Origin: Corella eumyota | Taxonomy: Eukaryota > Chordata > Ascidiacea > Phlebobranchia > Corellidae | Assembly: GCA_963082875.1 (NCBI GenBank) | Contig: OY720100.1 | Span: forward strand, 3,534,001-3,598,000 | Length of the DNA stretch: 64,000 nt | Direction: 5' to 3' | In this document: one piece after another, positions 24,601 through 36,041 of the stretch | How the letters are laid out: each line of letters begins with the position of its first letter | Position numbering within the stretch: the stretch's first letter is position 1 | The notes under the pieces: generated by a model | Told to the model about the DNA's origin: nothing | The model's database searches: none | What the model saw: the letters and a program-made list of their open reading frames with translations, nothing else | Program-made: the position numbers and the translations under genes

Positions 24601-27600
24601 ATAGTGGCAGAGTCCATGGACAATATTCAGAGCAAGGGCAATATGAAAAACATATAAAGGCCCAAAACAAGCCGTTACAATCAAATCATTACATCGGCCA
24701 TCAAAAAGAAAAGGCGAAACCCTACTTACCCGAAAGAACACATTCACAATCCAATTTTTCTAACAACACTACAAACATATCGAAGGCAAACAACAACATG
24801 CAGCAAAATCATCATCATCACCCAAATGAAGTAGAACAACAAAACACAAAACCTTACAGTGATGACAAAAATCGTCAAAGACGATTTAGTCGCGATACTG
24901 ACATGAGAACATATTCACCTGTCCAAGATTCAAACTCTAATTTTTCTAAAAACTTAGACAACCTTCTACCTGTAAATTGCCCAACTGTTGAGCAGCAGGG
25001 GGCTGCGGTCACTCGAACTGATACCGAATTTTATAATGAACCTAAAAATACTTGTTCTGTAATACAAAGAAATCCCTCACCTACAGCTAATACTTTTTCC
25101 AATGAAAATACTATAGAAAACAAAAACAAAGTAATCCCCTCTGAAAAAATCTATCCTAATACTGATACAACACAAGAATATAAATTAAACTTAGGTACAG
25201 TAATCGAAAATCACTCTGAGATGGCCAATTTTTCTCAATTTACCAAAGAAACTGTTGATGACCAGAAAATAAATAAATCTATAAATCTACCTAAAGATTC
25301 TCCTTGTCAGAACAATCTCATTTTGCCTGAAAACACACCAAACATTAGCGATATCCAAGAATCGACAAAAGAAAATAAAAGTAGAAAACGAAAAATGATT
25401 CAAGGTGAGAGAATTTACTTTAATCAAATTGAGTTGTGTATATTCTTTACTTTAATATGTAAAACAATTGTTAAAAGGTCTTTCTAAACAACTACCTTGT
25501 TACGGTTTATTATCTTTTGCTTAAAGGTTTAAAAATTAACAGTGTTACTGTATTATTTTAAAAGTTTTGTGTACAGATATAATCTTAATTTAAAACTTTT
25601 TATGACATTTTTTTTTTTTTATTCTAAAATAAACTCAGTAGCAATATAGTAAATATAACTTTGTTTGTTAACTGATTTGCCTTGTTTTTTACAGAGAAAA
25701 GAAATTCATTTGATTCTGACCAAGTTAGATCAAAAAAGAAATCAGCTGATAGTGATGCAGGCAACAGACGAGAAAAAAGACCAAAAAAATCAGAAACTGG
25801 TAACCGATATTTCAGTACCCCTTAGTCAATTTTTTTATTCCTTTTTGTAGAAGTCTACCTGAAAACTATTTTTATTTGTTTAAGTTTTCTTTATTTTTGA
25901 CTTTTATTTTAGTATCTGTTTTAAAATTAATTTTAAACCAAAGATTTTTTTGCAGAAGATGAATATTTATACCATTGGGATTATGAGGAGTTTTCGAGCA
26001 CTGAACCGGAAAATGATAACTCCAGTGATGAGGACTTTCTTTGTCCCGTCACAAACACGGTTGTTAATCGCAAATTTAAAACAAGAACAATGCATAGTCG
26101 ACCAAGTCGACATTCCCCACGACAAGCATTTGTGTCGGAAAAGTCGCACGACAGCAGTGCTGACGAAAAACCTACAAAGAAAAAATCAAATAAAAAGAAA
26201 TATCTATCGGAGAAGCGGAAAATATCTCATTCTGACAAAAGTTCAAAAGAAAGAACGAGTGATTTAAGTATGTCTAGCTGTAGTTATGAAACTGAGAAAA
26301 ACGAGGTCGATTCAAATATTTCGAAAAACAATAACATAGAAAAATATTCAGTAGTTAAAAAGAAGACTAGAAGAAGGAAAAAGGTTAACCAATACGATTT
26401 CTCTCTGAAGAAAAAGAAAAAAAACAAGTCGAACAAAAATGCGAAAATTGTAAAAGGTAAAGGGAGACCTCCAATCCTTGACCACAAAAATATTAAAGAC
26501 AAGAAACACTTCAGCAAACATGGTACATTGAAGAAGAAGTTAAAAGGGGAGGGAAAACATGATTTAAAAACTGGTGAAACATTACATAGTCCCAAGCCTG
26601 TTTCTAATATGAACATTCAGTATACACCCTTACCAAGAGAAGCAGAAACACCTTTAATCAATGGTGAACAGAATCAATCTGCTAACTTAAGCTCCAACAA
26701 ATCTTTAATAGAACTATACACTGGCACTTCCTTGGTTGTTCAAAATGAAGCTGAACAGGATAATAATCTTTTTGTTAAAGACCATAATACTTCAAGCAAT
26801 CAGTTGTTTGCAAATGAACTAACTGAAGCTGAAGAAAAAGCACTTCTTGAAACCAGTAAAAATTTCAACACGAGCAGTATTACTGAAATCGACAACTCCA
26901 GTTCTAATAAAATCCTGGACAATGCATCATCTTCTAGTTTACCTGTCAGTGAAAGCAGACAACAAAAAACTTTGTTTCCAGTTTCTGGGTGTAGCTTAAA
27001 GGAGAAAATTCATCACAAAAAACATCGTAAAAAATCTAAAGAAGCAAACATTGAGAAAAAATTAAATAAAAAGACGTCCCCTTTAAAAGTTGCATCAGAG
27101 CACAGACCTTCAAAAGAAAAATCGCAACCAAGGTAATATTTGTAATGATATTTTTTTAGCTTTGGTATTCTTTAAATTATGTAAAGCAATCATTTTAAAA
27201 CTGATTTTTTTGAAACATTTTTTTAGCACATCTGGTAGAAAGGGAAGACCACCTGGCTCCCAAAACAAAACTAAAAAGAAATCTGATTTGTTGCTTCATA
27301 AGGAGAAGAAAAAAAATCTTAAATTAAATGTAAGAAATTTAAAAATAATTTGAAGTTGTAATTTTCAAGATGACTAAAACTAAGTTTTAAAATTTTATTG
27401 GTTTTATTATTCAGTTTACTGCTGGTGATTCTTTGTTAATTTCAAAGGTGAAAGCTTCATTGTTAAGGGAGGATAAGTCACAACATCTAAATTTAAACCA
27501 ATCTTTACCTGGGGTTCGTATTTTTGTGATAGATTTTGCACTTGTAACCACTTATATACACAAATGTAAATAATATTAATAGCCTTATTCTTAAATTAAC

Positions 27601-30600
27601 CGATTTTTTAGATGTCATCAGAATCCTTGTGTGAAACTCCAATCAAACGACTCGAAAAAGATGAAAAGGGTATTTTTTACTCCGGGAGAAGTACTCCAAA
27701 ACTTCATCACCCTTCTCGATCTTCAACGCCACTTGGTTTTGCTAAAGAACGGAAGCTCTTGTTCCAAACTCCTCTGCCATCGAGTAAAAAATTGCAAAAA
27801 AATAATCCTGAATAAACTTTTTAAACTAAACAAAATACTAAAACTTTTTTTTTATTTTAGATATGAAAAAAATCACTTGCAATTCTGCCATTGGTGAAAC
27901 TATGCTTCATAAATCAGCAAGATTAGGATATATTGTAAGTTTTATATTTTTGTTATTATTATGCTCTTAACACTTCAATACACTTGCGCCACGGCTTAAT
28001 GATCTACTAGTTAACTTAATAAGCTTCTGGGTGTGATCCTAACTGCTCCCATGTTGCAGTACCTTTGAGTAAGGCAACTCCTGCAAAGCCAAACCCCTTT
28101 TGGCAAGTTGATTATCAGGCGATAACATCAATGATATTTCTAACTTTAAGACTTGCTTAAAGTAACAAAACTTTGCGTTGTGGCCATAATGTTTCTCATT
28201 GCACCCAAAAGTTTAGGAAAAAAAAAAATGCATAAATAATATTAATAAAATATATATTTACAAAAACTATTTCAAAAAATATGTTAAACTTGAAAAAATA
28301 AAATAACTTTTAATCTGAATTAGGATAATATGCAACACTACCTTGAAAACGGCTGTGATGTAAATGTCAAGGACAATGCTGGGTACACTCCCTTGCATGA
28401 AGTTTCTGTGAACAATCGAGTTGAAGCAGCAAGGTTGTTGTTACAATATGGAGCCGATGTTAATATTAATTCAACAGATGGCACAAGGTTAGTTGTCTTT
28501 TGTTTAAATGCCAGTAATGTTCCCAAAAACCATTCTTATGTTGGTATTTAATGAGAAGTTGTGAAATTAGTTTAAAAACTTTACTAAAGTTTATTTTAAA
28601 AAAATCGACATCTTTTTGTGTTTTTTTACTTCTATAAAATTATAACAGTTTTGTATTTCTTGTGCTTTATTGTATATTCATCTTATTTTAAAGGCCTTTA
28701 CATGATGCTGTTGAGTATAACCACTTGGAAATGGCCAGGTTATTGTTATCTTGTGGAGCTGATCCTCATTTAAGTAAATTTTCTGGCAGATCCATTCATA
28801 ACATGTTCAGATGCAAAAAAATGGAAAAATTTATAAATTGTAAGTAAATATTTAATAGATTCAACAAAGTAAAAATATTTTAAAGATGTATTTTAAACTG
28901 AATTACCTTTATTAATCTCAATATCTTGTAGGTTATTTAAAGCAACTTCAAAAGTTGGAAAAGAAACTGATTTGCGACCCCGAATTAGAATGGAACTTTC
29001 AAGCATCATCAATATTAGGTAGGAAAATTTAAAAGCCTCATGGTACTTGCATATTTCTGAATGGTTACCAAACTTTACTAAATTTTTTTTGGTGAATTTA
29101 AATTTTCTATATTAATGTTAAATTTGTTTGTAAATATAGAAAAAAATGATTTGCTGAACTACAACGCTCTTGATCATCCTCCAAATTCTGAAGTAAGCTC
29201 AACCGAAATTGTTTTTGAAATGTTTGAAAAACCTCCTGTTAAAACCTTTCTATGTCAACCATCAAAAACAATCAAGTAAGGATTAGTGTGTTTATATATC
29301 ACTGGCAGCCTGTTGTAGTGGTAGGAACTCTTGCTACACCACACATGAGGTCGTGGGTTCAATCCCCACTGATCTCATGCTGTAGCGCCCTTGAGTAAGG
29401 CACTATAAATGGTATGAACTCCCGCTGAGCCAGCACTTAATCAGCAGCATAATTACCGGGCAATTATAGTCTCTATAATATCCATAATTGCCACAGGCAA
29501 CTCGAGACTGGGTCGGAATAACTTACGTTACTCTATGTTGAAGTCGCGCATTCGACTTTCCCACATCAAGGATAAAGATATATACAAAAAAAAAAACTAT
29601 ATCTTGTAATTTAAAATTGAATGAAGTTTTTTAAATATTTGTCGCATTAAATTTTTAATATCAAAGTCTTGTTTTTATTTTAGTCGTGCAAATTACATCT
29701 TGTTACCTGATGTTTTAAACAAATATAAGTTATCGAAAGGTGATTTCTTATTGAGATATCCTGTTGATGTAAAAACAATTAAATTCAAGGACCTTAAAGC
29801 TCAAATATCTGGAAACTGGGTGAGTTTTTGTTTCTATTTAAAATATAAGTGAATACTAGTAGAAGTTATTGATGTAATATTAAATGGACAGTACTTTCTT
29901 TTTTTGATTATGTCTTATTTTCAAGTTTAAAATTCATTTAGGTTTTAAAATTGGTAAAACAGACAATTATTGTTTTAAGTCAACATTTAATAAAAAAATA
30001 ATATTTTTATGTTTTTTATTGCTGCAGGTATGCAAGAACCATTTAGTTTCCAACAGAAACGATTTAGTTGAAGTCATTCTAAGTGAAAAGATGGCAAAGT
30101 ATGAGTCAACAATTATAAAAGTTCTTCAAACTGGGGAAATTATATCTACAACACAAAAAAACACTGAAGTAAACCCTCCATTAGTTATAACAAAAAAACA
30201 AGAGCCTTGCTGCTCTTACACAATTGATAAACCTGCTGGGGCTTCTATTGACGATGCTCCTATACCCTCAGAGTTGCCTTTGGACCAGGTTGGATTTATA
30301 AAAGACGTTAAGTGTGAACAGAAGGAAGAAATTGATTTGGAGTGCAAAGAACAAAGTTGTGAACCTCCGATTATGGCACAAATTAGTACTATACAGCAAT
30401 CTGACTCTATACTAGACAGAGATGATGTAAATTGTGCATCACCTAAGCCTTTACCTAGTCTAAGCCTTCCTTCATATACCGAACCCTTGAATAAAAGCGT
30501 GGAAAATAAGCTCGTGAATTCTCCTGTTTGTGCTAAAAATGCAGTTCTACTCGAAAGTCATTTAAATCATGATTCAGATGCCAGCGTGATGCAGTTGCTC

Positions 30601-30669
30601 AGTAATTCATGTGACAAGCTATGCAACGAAGAGTTTTGTGTCAATAAAAATGTCTCCTTACTTTCTTGA
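15627..30669 (+). CDS. BCOR: BCOR-like Polycomb corepressor with N- and C-terminal ankyrin repeats
   Basis: Seventeen exons join in one frame of about 1889 aa: 15627-16147, 19955-20036, 23060-23151, 23267-23384, 23589-25404, 25695-25799, 25956-27132, 27227-27329, 27415-27513, 27612-27783, 27861-27934, 28324-28487, 28694-28839, 28932-29018, 29140-29275, 29684-29819, 30028-30669. The C-terminal part matches BCOR: three ankyrin repeats ([44 protein letters not shown], about residues 1430-1555), then the PUFD domain ([30 protein letters not shown], about 1590-1710) that in BCOR binds PCGF1 of PRC1.1. The middle is disordered, Lys-rich, with two AT-hook-like motifs ([14 protein letters not shown]). 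Odd features: an added ankyrin pair near residues 175-250 ([20 protein letters not shown]) and a tail of about 180 aa after PUFD. The donor after exon 9 (GTTCGT) is weak. Nuclear repressor by homology; BCORL1 shares the same origin. Confidence 0.88.
16148..19954 (+). other. Large first coding intron of the BCOR-like gene
   Basis: A 3.8 kb intron, much longer than the others in this gene. It holds a short tandem duplication of about 26 bp near 16913-16964 and two less AT-rich islands at 17,940-18,070 and 18,300-18,450. No coding exon seen. Confidence 0.5.
17963..18015 (+). promoter_or_regulatory. Possible intronic promoter: TGACGTAA followed by TATATATA
   Basis: A CRE-like TGACGTAA (17963-17970) lies about 40 bp before TATATATA (18008-18015), in a patch with several CG dinucleotides inside an AT-rich intron. 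The order and spacing resemble a core promoter. It could serve a shorter BCOR isoform or a non-coding RNA; no transcript can be seen. Confidence 0.3.
20810..22204 (-). CDS. Tail-anchored non-receptor tyrosine phosphatase, PTPN1/PTPN2 type, intronless and nested
   Basis: A single frame of 464 aa lies antisense inside the second intron of the BCOR-like gene. The first 300 residues are a complete PTP domain: phosphotyrosine loop [17 protein letters not shown] loop ([10 protein letters not shown]), the signature [10 protein letters not shown] with catalytic Cys226, and Q-loop QTAQQLRF. An acidic Pro/Glu-rich linker follows, ending in a Lys-rich stretch and one hydrophobic helix ([16 protein letters not shown]) four residues or so before the stop, a tail anchor as in PTP1B and the ER form of TC-PTP. 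The expected place is the cytosolic face of the ER and the role is to dephosphorylate receptor and JAK-type kinases. Vertebrate PTPN1 and PTPN2 have many introns, so a retrocopy origin is likely. All catalytic motifs are intact, so it looks functional. Confidence 0.92.
   Translation of the reverse strand: MPSIMQNSSIRDLVESIDHHPGWDRLFREIREISAEYDLPCKASKKVDNRSRNRYRDVSPYDHSRVQLVEGQNDYINSNLVEIKSSERRYILCQGPLPGTSGHLWQMVWEQNSKAVIMLNKVIEKGTRKCHQYWPLDRNNPMNFEEEGFVVALKHETTNPNFIIRELELSKTKGKTETPRIILQFHYIAWPDFGVPESPTAFLEFLSCVRAKGVLENDVGPSVIHCSAGIGRSGTFALVDTCFVCLEKNIPFDIRETLLEMRKYRMGLIQTAQQLRFSYLAIAQCETLLKRINERKIEVAVCDSDSESESEEEEEDPPPPGPGSNGDSNHISQLKQEEPEHEGDKGSERKRHTEDQSDDLKNEKREKQEEPIEVIDAEQSVNESVEENEVTVPTGDNNNKAKNEDTVRQRRIEKKEALSKKVATIKNNMKINDDKKKHPWKKYVLGGLIASVVIGIAVRYYWYS
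22688..22694 (-). promoter_or_regulatory. CRE-like TGACGTA upstream of the nested phosphatase gene
   Basis: The site lies about 480 bp above the phosphatase ATG, at the edge of a more GC-rich stretch (22,680-22,820) that is the best promoter candidate for that gene within the intron. Confidence 0.3.
28010..28140 (+). repeat. tRNA-headed SINE, very degraded
   Basis: In a BCOR-like intron; recognisable from CTCCCATGTTGCAGTACC followed by TTGAGTAAGGCAACTCCTG, the same order as in the complete copies. Confidence 0.4.
29304..29596 (+). repeat. tRNA-headed SINE, near-complete copy
   Basis: In the BCOR-like intron after the exon ending at 29275. The head has a Pol III A-box (TAGTGGTAGGAAC) and B-box (GGTTCAATCCC) and could not fold as a true tRNA over its full length. 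The body continues for about 200 bp and ends in GATAAAGATATATACA plus an A-run. It serves here as the reference for the family. Confidence 0.85.
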
Positions 30670-31117
30670 TAACAACACCTAATATTTTATCCCAATTCAA
30701 CATTTTTGATGCTACAGATTTTTTTCATTTTTTTTTGGAAATCTATATATTTCCAAAAACTTATGATTCAATATTTTATTTGAACCTTTTTTAACTTTTG
30801 CACGTATAAATGATGTATTTATTTCTAAGACCCAAAGTATTTTCTTTTATTTTTATTTTCCTTTGAGTTGCATTATTTTCATTCCACTAAAATAAATATA
30901 CATTGTTGCAAAGCAAATAAAATAAGTGAAGTTTAACAAAAAGCAATGTAAAGTCATGCCAGTAATTTTAAAAAGTATTTACTTTAATTGCAGTTTAAAA
31001 TATTTTATCTTACCAACTGAGATTTGACAAGTAACCCATGGGTTAATTAGGTTTATTTTATAAAAATATATAAACAATTTACAATAAACCAAAAAAAACA
31101 ATCGCTAATAAATCATT
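30670..31117. other. 3' regions of the BCOR-like gene and DYNLT2B (tail to tail)
   Basis: About 450 bp between two convergent stop codons. AATAAA at 30891-30896 is the likely BCOR-like poly(A) signal. No gene seen. Confidence 0.5.
30891..30896 (+). terminator. Poly(A) signal of the BCOR-like gene
   Basis: AATAAA 222 nt after the stop codon, in an AT-rich 3' UTR. Confidence 0.45.
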
Positions 31118-32274
31118 TTAATAATAAAAAATTCCAAATGCAGCCGTCACACAAAATAATGAGTTCTAAAAAAATAATTAGAATAAAGTTTTATAAAGAC
31201 CTAAATATATTTTTTAAAACACATGAATTTTGGATATATGTACTTTCCCAGTTCAGGATGGCAAAATTTCTGGCTCTAACATGGAGTTTCTTTAGTTACA
31301 CCTAATCAGTTTCGAGTTAACTTTAGCAGTTTGGGATGTTATTGATTCTGAATGATCAATAACTACTTTAACTTTTTTTTAGTAGGAGGTAATAATCTTT
31401 ATGTTGCCTTACCATGGGTAGTTAAGCCAAGTGTCCAAACCAGTAAATATAAATTAGAACTAGATAAAATGTAATTTGTATCAAAGGTGATATAGTTTTA
31501 AAGCTTGACATTAGTCAAAAACACGGTAGAATGTCGTAGTATGCATCTAACTTACATACAACACAATGTACACAGTAATATAATTTTCTTAAATAAACAA
31601 TAACTTACATTCATAAAAACATCTTGTGCAAAGTTATCAGTATCAGAATCCCAAAAGCATCTGCATCCCATTTTAACTCCTTCTCCCCTCTGTTCACCAA
31701 TCGTACATTGGACAACAAATTTGTAGCGATCAAAACCCATATCTAACAACATTGCATTTATTCAAATAAGAAATGTAATTTTAATATCTTTTTACAATGA
31801 TAGAATAAGTATTAGTTCATAAAGGCTTATTTTCAGTAACTACAAGAAAAAATTATAAATATTAAAAAAAAGACATTTTAAACAATATTTTTTGTATCCA
31901 AAAGTAATATTTAACAATTAGAAAAAGTAAACACTTGTACAAATATAACAAACTACTAAAAAAAAACAATTTGAATTTAACCTTTTAACTTTGTCTTAAT
32001 TCCATTTGAAATCTCTTGGGTCCATGTAGCTACTTCTTCAGAATTGTATTGTTTGCCATTTAAGTGTTCATTAACTACTTGATGTATGCATTCCTTTACT
32101 GTTGCTTTTTTAAACCTGTAATTAAAAAAAAAATACGACTATTTTTGAACTACGTTAAAGGCAAAAGTAATAATTCAACGGAAAAACCAATAATTTTTAT
32201 AAAATATACTTTTGTTGAAAGTTTGGTCGAATCATATAAGTATTCTCATCTTGTTGTTGCTCTACTGCAGTCAT
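31118..32274 (-). CDS. DYNLT2B: Dynein light chain Tctex-type 2B (TCTEX1D2)
   Basis: Four exons join in frame: 32274-32210, 32115-31982, 31742-31609, 31165-31118, giving 126 aa. The small last exon encodes NSLFCVTAAFGIFYY and a stop. The family signature is GFDRYKFVVQCTIGEQRGEG followed by CRCFWDSDTDNFAQDVFMN. DYNLT2B is a light chain of the cytoplasmic dynein-2 complex that drives retrograde intraflagellar transport, and it has also been reported with axonemal inner-arm dyneins. The protein folds as a single Tctex1 domain. The start lies close to a bidirectional promoter shared with PCID2, which holds an imperfect RFX X-box (32316-32329). Identity at subfamily level is strong because the GEQRGEG and CFWDxDTDN motifs are specific. 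Confidence 0.95.
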
Positions 32275-32707
32275 TTTTTAAATAACTTGAATTTTAATTC
32301 AAATATTTTAAATTTGTTGCTATGGCTAATGGAAACTGCGTTGTTTATATTGCAAAAGGTGTAACCGTTTTAAGTTATTATAAATGCCATGGCATGGGAA
32401 ACTTAACTTAAAATGATTTGGTTAGTTTAATATAAATGCCATGGCATAATAAACTTAACTTAATATGCATTGTTCAGTCTAACTATTCAAATAAATACTG
32501 CTTAGCTAACATTAAGTTTAAAAATATTTAAAAATTTGTTTTAATCTGACATTTTTTTCACGCGTTGTCAAATTAAGTTAAATCTGATTTGTTTTTCCAT
32601 AAGGGGCACCATTTCAAAACACATGTTTGGTCGTTGATATTTGTTTTCGTCGAGTAAGTTCGTTGGACTTTCTTATATATTTTTTATTTCAACTGCCTGA
32701 TTTAATC
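32275..32707. promoter_or_regulatory. Bidirectional promoter DYNLT2B / PCID2
   Basis: Only 433 bp separate the two divergent ATGs. It contains an X-box-like GTTGCTATGGCTAA (32316-32329, 12 of 14 against GTNNYYATRRNAAC), about 40 bp from the DYNLT2B start, and a duplicated block carrying a perfect 12-bp palindrome twice (32384-32395 and 32436-32447). Confidence 0.5.
32379..32463. repeat. Direct repeat with ATGCCATGGCAT palindrome, two copies
   Basis: Copies at 32379-32412 and 32431-32463 share TATAAATGCCATGGCAT and then AAACTTAACTTAA, with two or three changes between. The palindromes are identical and 52 bp apart. Confidence 0.6.
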
Positions 32708-35700
32708 ATGAATTTTGATTCTTTGAGTGGTTATCTACATGAAGTAAGTTTTGCTTTATTTAATATTTTTTACAACCTATTTAGGTATTAATTTCATTAC
32801 TTGAACGAAATGTTATTAATCATTGGTATTTTTTTCTTGTACGAACTGACGAATAAAAGAAATAAGCAATTTGTATGATAAATTTTAAAAAATAATGCTT
32901 TTTGACAAATGTAGGTTTCTGTTGCTCTGGATAATTATGATGCAGCATCTGTAGCAAGATTTCTATCGTTTAAAGATCCTCATTGTGCTAATCCTAAATT
33001 GCATAAAGAATCTGCAGAATCCATGTGCCAACGATTTTTGCAAAATCCATATGATGAAATTTTTGCTGCTCATATACGGTAGATCTCAATTTAAATACAG
33101 CCCAAAAAAAATAAAGTGTGTTAAGAAAAATGCTTTGTTTTGCTTTTAAACCAGTTTTAATAGATTATGTGAACTTTATGGTTCTTAAGTTAACTCATCG
33201 CCTTTAAGGTCTTTAAAAAACATTTTATTTCTTTTATAGTCTCTCAAAATATATATATTATATATATAATACAACCTTATTTACCCTAATTTAATAATCA
33301 CTTTTTGCTATGTTAAGTTATTTGTTATTGAACTAGGTATGCTTAATTTTTTTAATGTATTATATTTGTTTGAATATGATATAACAACTTTTTTTACAAA
33401 TATTAAAACTATTTTAGTGGTTGCTGGGCATTAGCTAGAGGTGACTACAAACAAGCTTATTCCTGTCAAGTGTTATCTGTACAAGCATTTGTTCGTTTAT
33501 TCCAATCGCAAAAAGATGACAATTGGTAACTAAAATTAATAAAAATAATGCTTTTTTTGTTTTGTAATTGTTAATGATATTATGATGTTTGTATTTATTA
33601 AACTAACATTTAAATGTTTAGGGCTTTAGAAATCATGTATGTTCTAGTTTTGGATCTACGAATTTTTGCAAATAATGTAAGTTATTAATTTTTTAATGGC
33701 TGCAACTTGAATTTACCAAGAATTTATATTTTCTATTTAAAAATATTAATATCTGCTTTTTTATTTAACAGGTTGATAACGAATTAAGTAGAACGGGCAA
33801 AGGTAAAACTGGAGACACCCTTGAAAAAGCAGCAGACACAATTATGAGCTGTTTTCGTGTATGTGGTAGTGATGGGTAAGTTGTTATTATGCTGTTCATA
33901 TTTATATTTTGTAAAGTGTTATTTAATAGTAAATTTTAAAAAGTTTTAGTAAAAATTTGAACTTTCAAACTAGAAGCATTATACAGATAAATTACAAAGT
34001 ATAACTTATAATTCAACTAAGACACTACACGTTATTTTTTATCATTTGTGTGCTATTAAGAAAGTTTATATATATATCTTTTTATTTAAACATATGTTCC
34101 TTAAATTTAAGGTGTTTTAAATTATGTTTTATTAACAGGCGATCTGCTATTGAAGTATCCAAAAAATGGGGCATGCTTTTTCTAGTCAACCAATTGTTTA
34201 AAATATATTTCAGGTAAAGCATCAACTTTTCTGATAAGATCTGCTTAGACTTTATGTTATAGTTTTTAATACCAGCAATTGAATTATTAACCATTAAAAA
34301 TCAAAAATATTTGTTTGTAGGATTGGAAACCTTAATTTATGTAAACCTTTAATAAGAGCAATCGAAAGCAGCAACATTCGAGATGACTTCACTCTTGCAC
34401 AGCGTGTTACTTATAAGTATGTTTTTTTCTGTAAAAAGTATACTTAAATGTCCCATATAATGCTATAAATCTAAATAACTTTTTGTGTACTTACCTTTAA
34501 CTACATATGTATAAATATATACTTTTTTACAGATACTATGTCGGTAGAAAGGCGATGTTTGACAGTGATTTTGTTCAAGGTAATTTGTTTTTTGCAAATA
34601 ATTCAAAAAAAATAGTTAAATCTGCTTATTTGCTTAACAAACACTCTTTTTTGATGTGGTTAGGCTAACTTCGTGACTTAAACATAGGGTAATGTAAGTT
34701 ACGCCAACTAAATCTTGAGTTGCTTTTCGCAGTTTGGGATAATATAGATTGTAATTGCCCGATAATCAAAACTTTCTTGCCTTAGTTTAAGTTTAAAAAA
34801 ATTAATGCTAACTATGAATGTTGGAAGTTTCAATGGGTTGTTAGGTACTTTAACCATTTAATTATATTTTTAAGCCGAGGAATATTTATCCTTTGCGTAC
34901 GAAAACTGTCATTCCAGTTCCAGAAAAAATCTCAGACTTATTCTTGTGTATTTAATTCCTGTTAAGATGTTACTTGGAAGATTACCTTCATTGGAACTGT
35001 TGGAACATCACAACTTAATGCAATTTTTACAAATAGTAAAAGCAGTAAGGTAGGATACCAAACAAAATTCATAGTCAAATTTTTTAAATATTCTTATTTG
35101 TAAGAAGTTTTTAATTTTTGTTCAGAACTGGACATGTGGAATTATTAAACGAAGCCTTGCTTACCCATGAGCGATTTTTTATACAAACTGGGGTTTACCT
35201 TATATTGGAAAAACTGAGAGCTATCACTTTCCGTACCTTGTTTAAAAGGGTTAGCAATTTGTTAGGAACCCATCAAATTCCATTGCAGGCCTTTTTGGAA
35301 GTTTTACAAGTCCAGGGGGTAAGTATTTGTTTAGTTTGATATCCATACCCTAAAAAAATGTGACAAATTAGGTTTTGGGTTCGATTCTCACTGCTTTATG
35401 TTGTTGCCCATAGACTGATTAATATGCTATACATAGTAATAACTTCTGCTGAGCTAAATCTTATTTTAGATTAATTAATAAGCAATATTAATCCAAATCA
35501 GCCAAAGACATTTAATTTAAGACAAAATAAACTCTAATACTTTATGTTTAACATTTGTGTAAAAAAAATTCATTAAAAATTACATTGTATACCTATAAGC
35601 ATTCTATTCCTATAACGTATACTTATAAGCAGTCTATTTCTACATAAACTATTAATTATTTCAATTTAGATTAAGGATGTTGATATGGATGAAACAGAAT

Positions 35701-35813
35701 GTATTGTTGCTGGGTTAATTTATACTGGAAATATTCGAGGTTACATTTCACACCAGCATAAAAAATTGGTTGTTAGCAAAGTGAACGCATTTCCTACTGT
35801 AGCTACAACTTGA
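32708..35813 (+). CDS. PCID2: PCI domain-containing protein 2 (TREX-2 subunit)
   Basis: Eleven exons join in frame: 32708-32743, 32915-33078, 33418-33525, 33622-33676, 33772-33875, 34139-34213, 34321-34416, 34533-34579, 34875-35049, 35126-35318, 35670-35813, giving 398 aa against 399 in human. Characteristic stretches are [46 protein letters not shown]-type helix [19 protein letters not shown], and the C-terminal PCI/winged-helix part ([36 protein letters not shown]). PCID2 (yeast Thp1) pairs with GANP/Sac3 and DSS1 in the TREX-2 complex at nuclear pores for mRNA export. Orthology is secure over the whole length. The gene shares a short promoter region with DYNLT2B and ends 274 bp from the convergent GHITM stop. 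Confidence 0.96.
34653..34770 (-). repeat. tRNA-headed SINE, 3' fragment
   Basis: In a PCID2 intron. It runs from a GATGTGG tail motif through GTGACTTAAACATAG to AATTGCCCGATAATC, matching the 3' half of the family in reverse. Confidence 0.55.
35370..35490 (+). repeat. tRNA-headed SINE, degraded B-box and body fragment
   Basis: In the last PCID2 intron. GGGTTCGATTCTCACTGC is the B-box region, followed by a worn body (CTTCTGCTGAGCTAAATC). Confidence 0.5.
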
Positions 35814-35891
35814 TAAATTTCCTAAAATTAATCTTTTAGTTATTATTTTGTATCTGGTTTGTAAAATTGTAATTAAGGCTAATCTTGCTTA

Positions 35892-35897
35892 AATAAA
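35892..35897 (+). terminator. Poly(A) signal of PCID2
   Basis: AATAAA 79 nt after the PCID2 stop. Confidence 0.5.
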
Positions 35898-36041
35898 ATG
35901 TAACTATTTTTCTTTTTTATATTTATATTTAACAAACGGTAATATTTATACAAATCATTAAATGAGAAAAGAGCATTACATTAAACACAAAACAAAGTAA
36001 GCAAAACTTCATAACAACTGGCTGTTTTGATAATACATTTG

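Noticed and set aside
26284-26616. Antisense reading frame of 110 codons rich in Phe and Leu
   Set aside because: It is the reverse shadow of the Lys-rich BCOR-like exon.
15627-30669. Two separate genes (an ankyrin gene at the left and BCOR at the right)
   Set aside because: All exon phases join without a stop and no terminal exon or second promoter is evident between; kept as one gene, with a transcript check proposed.
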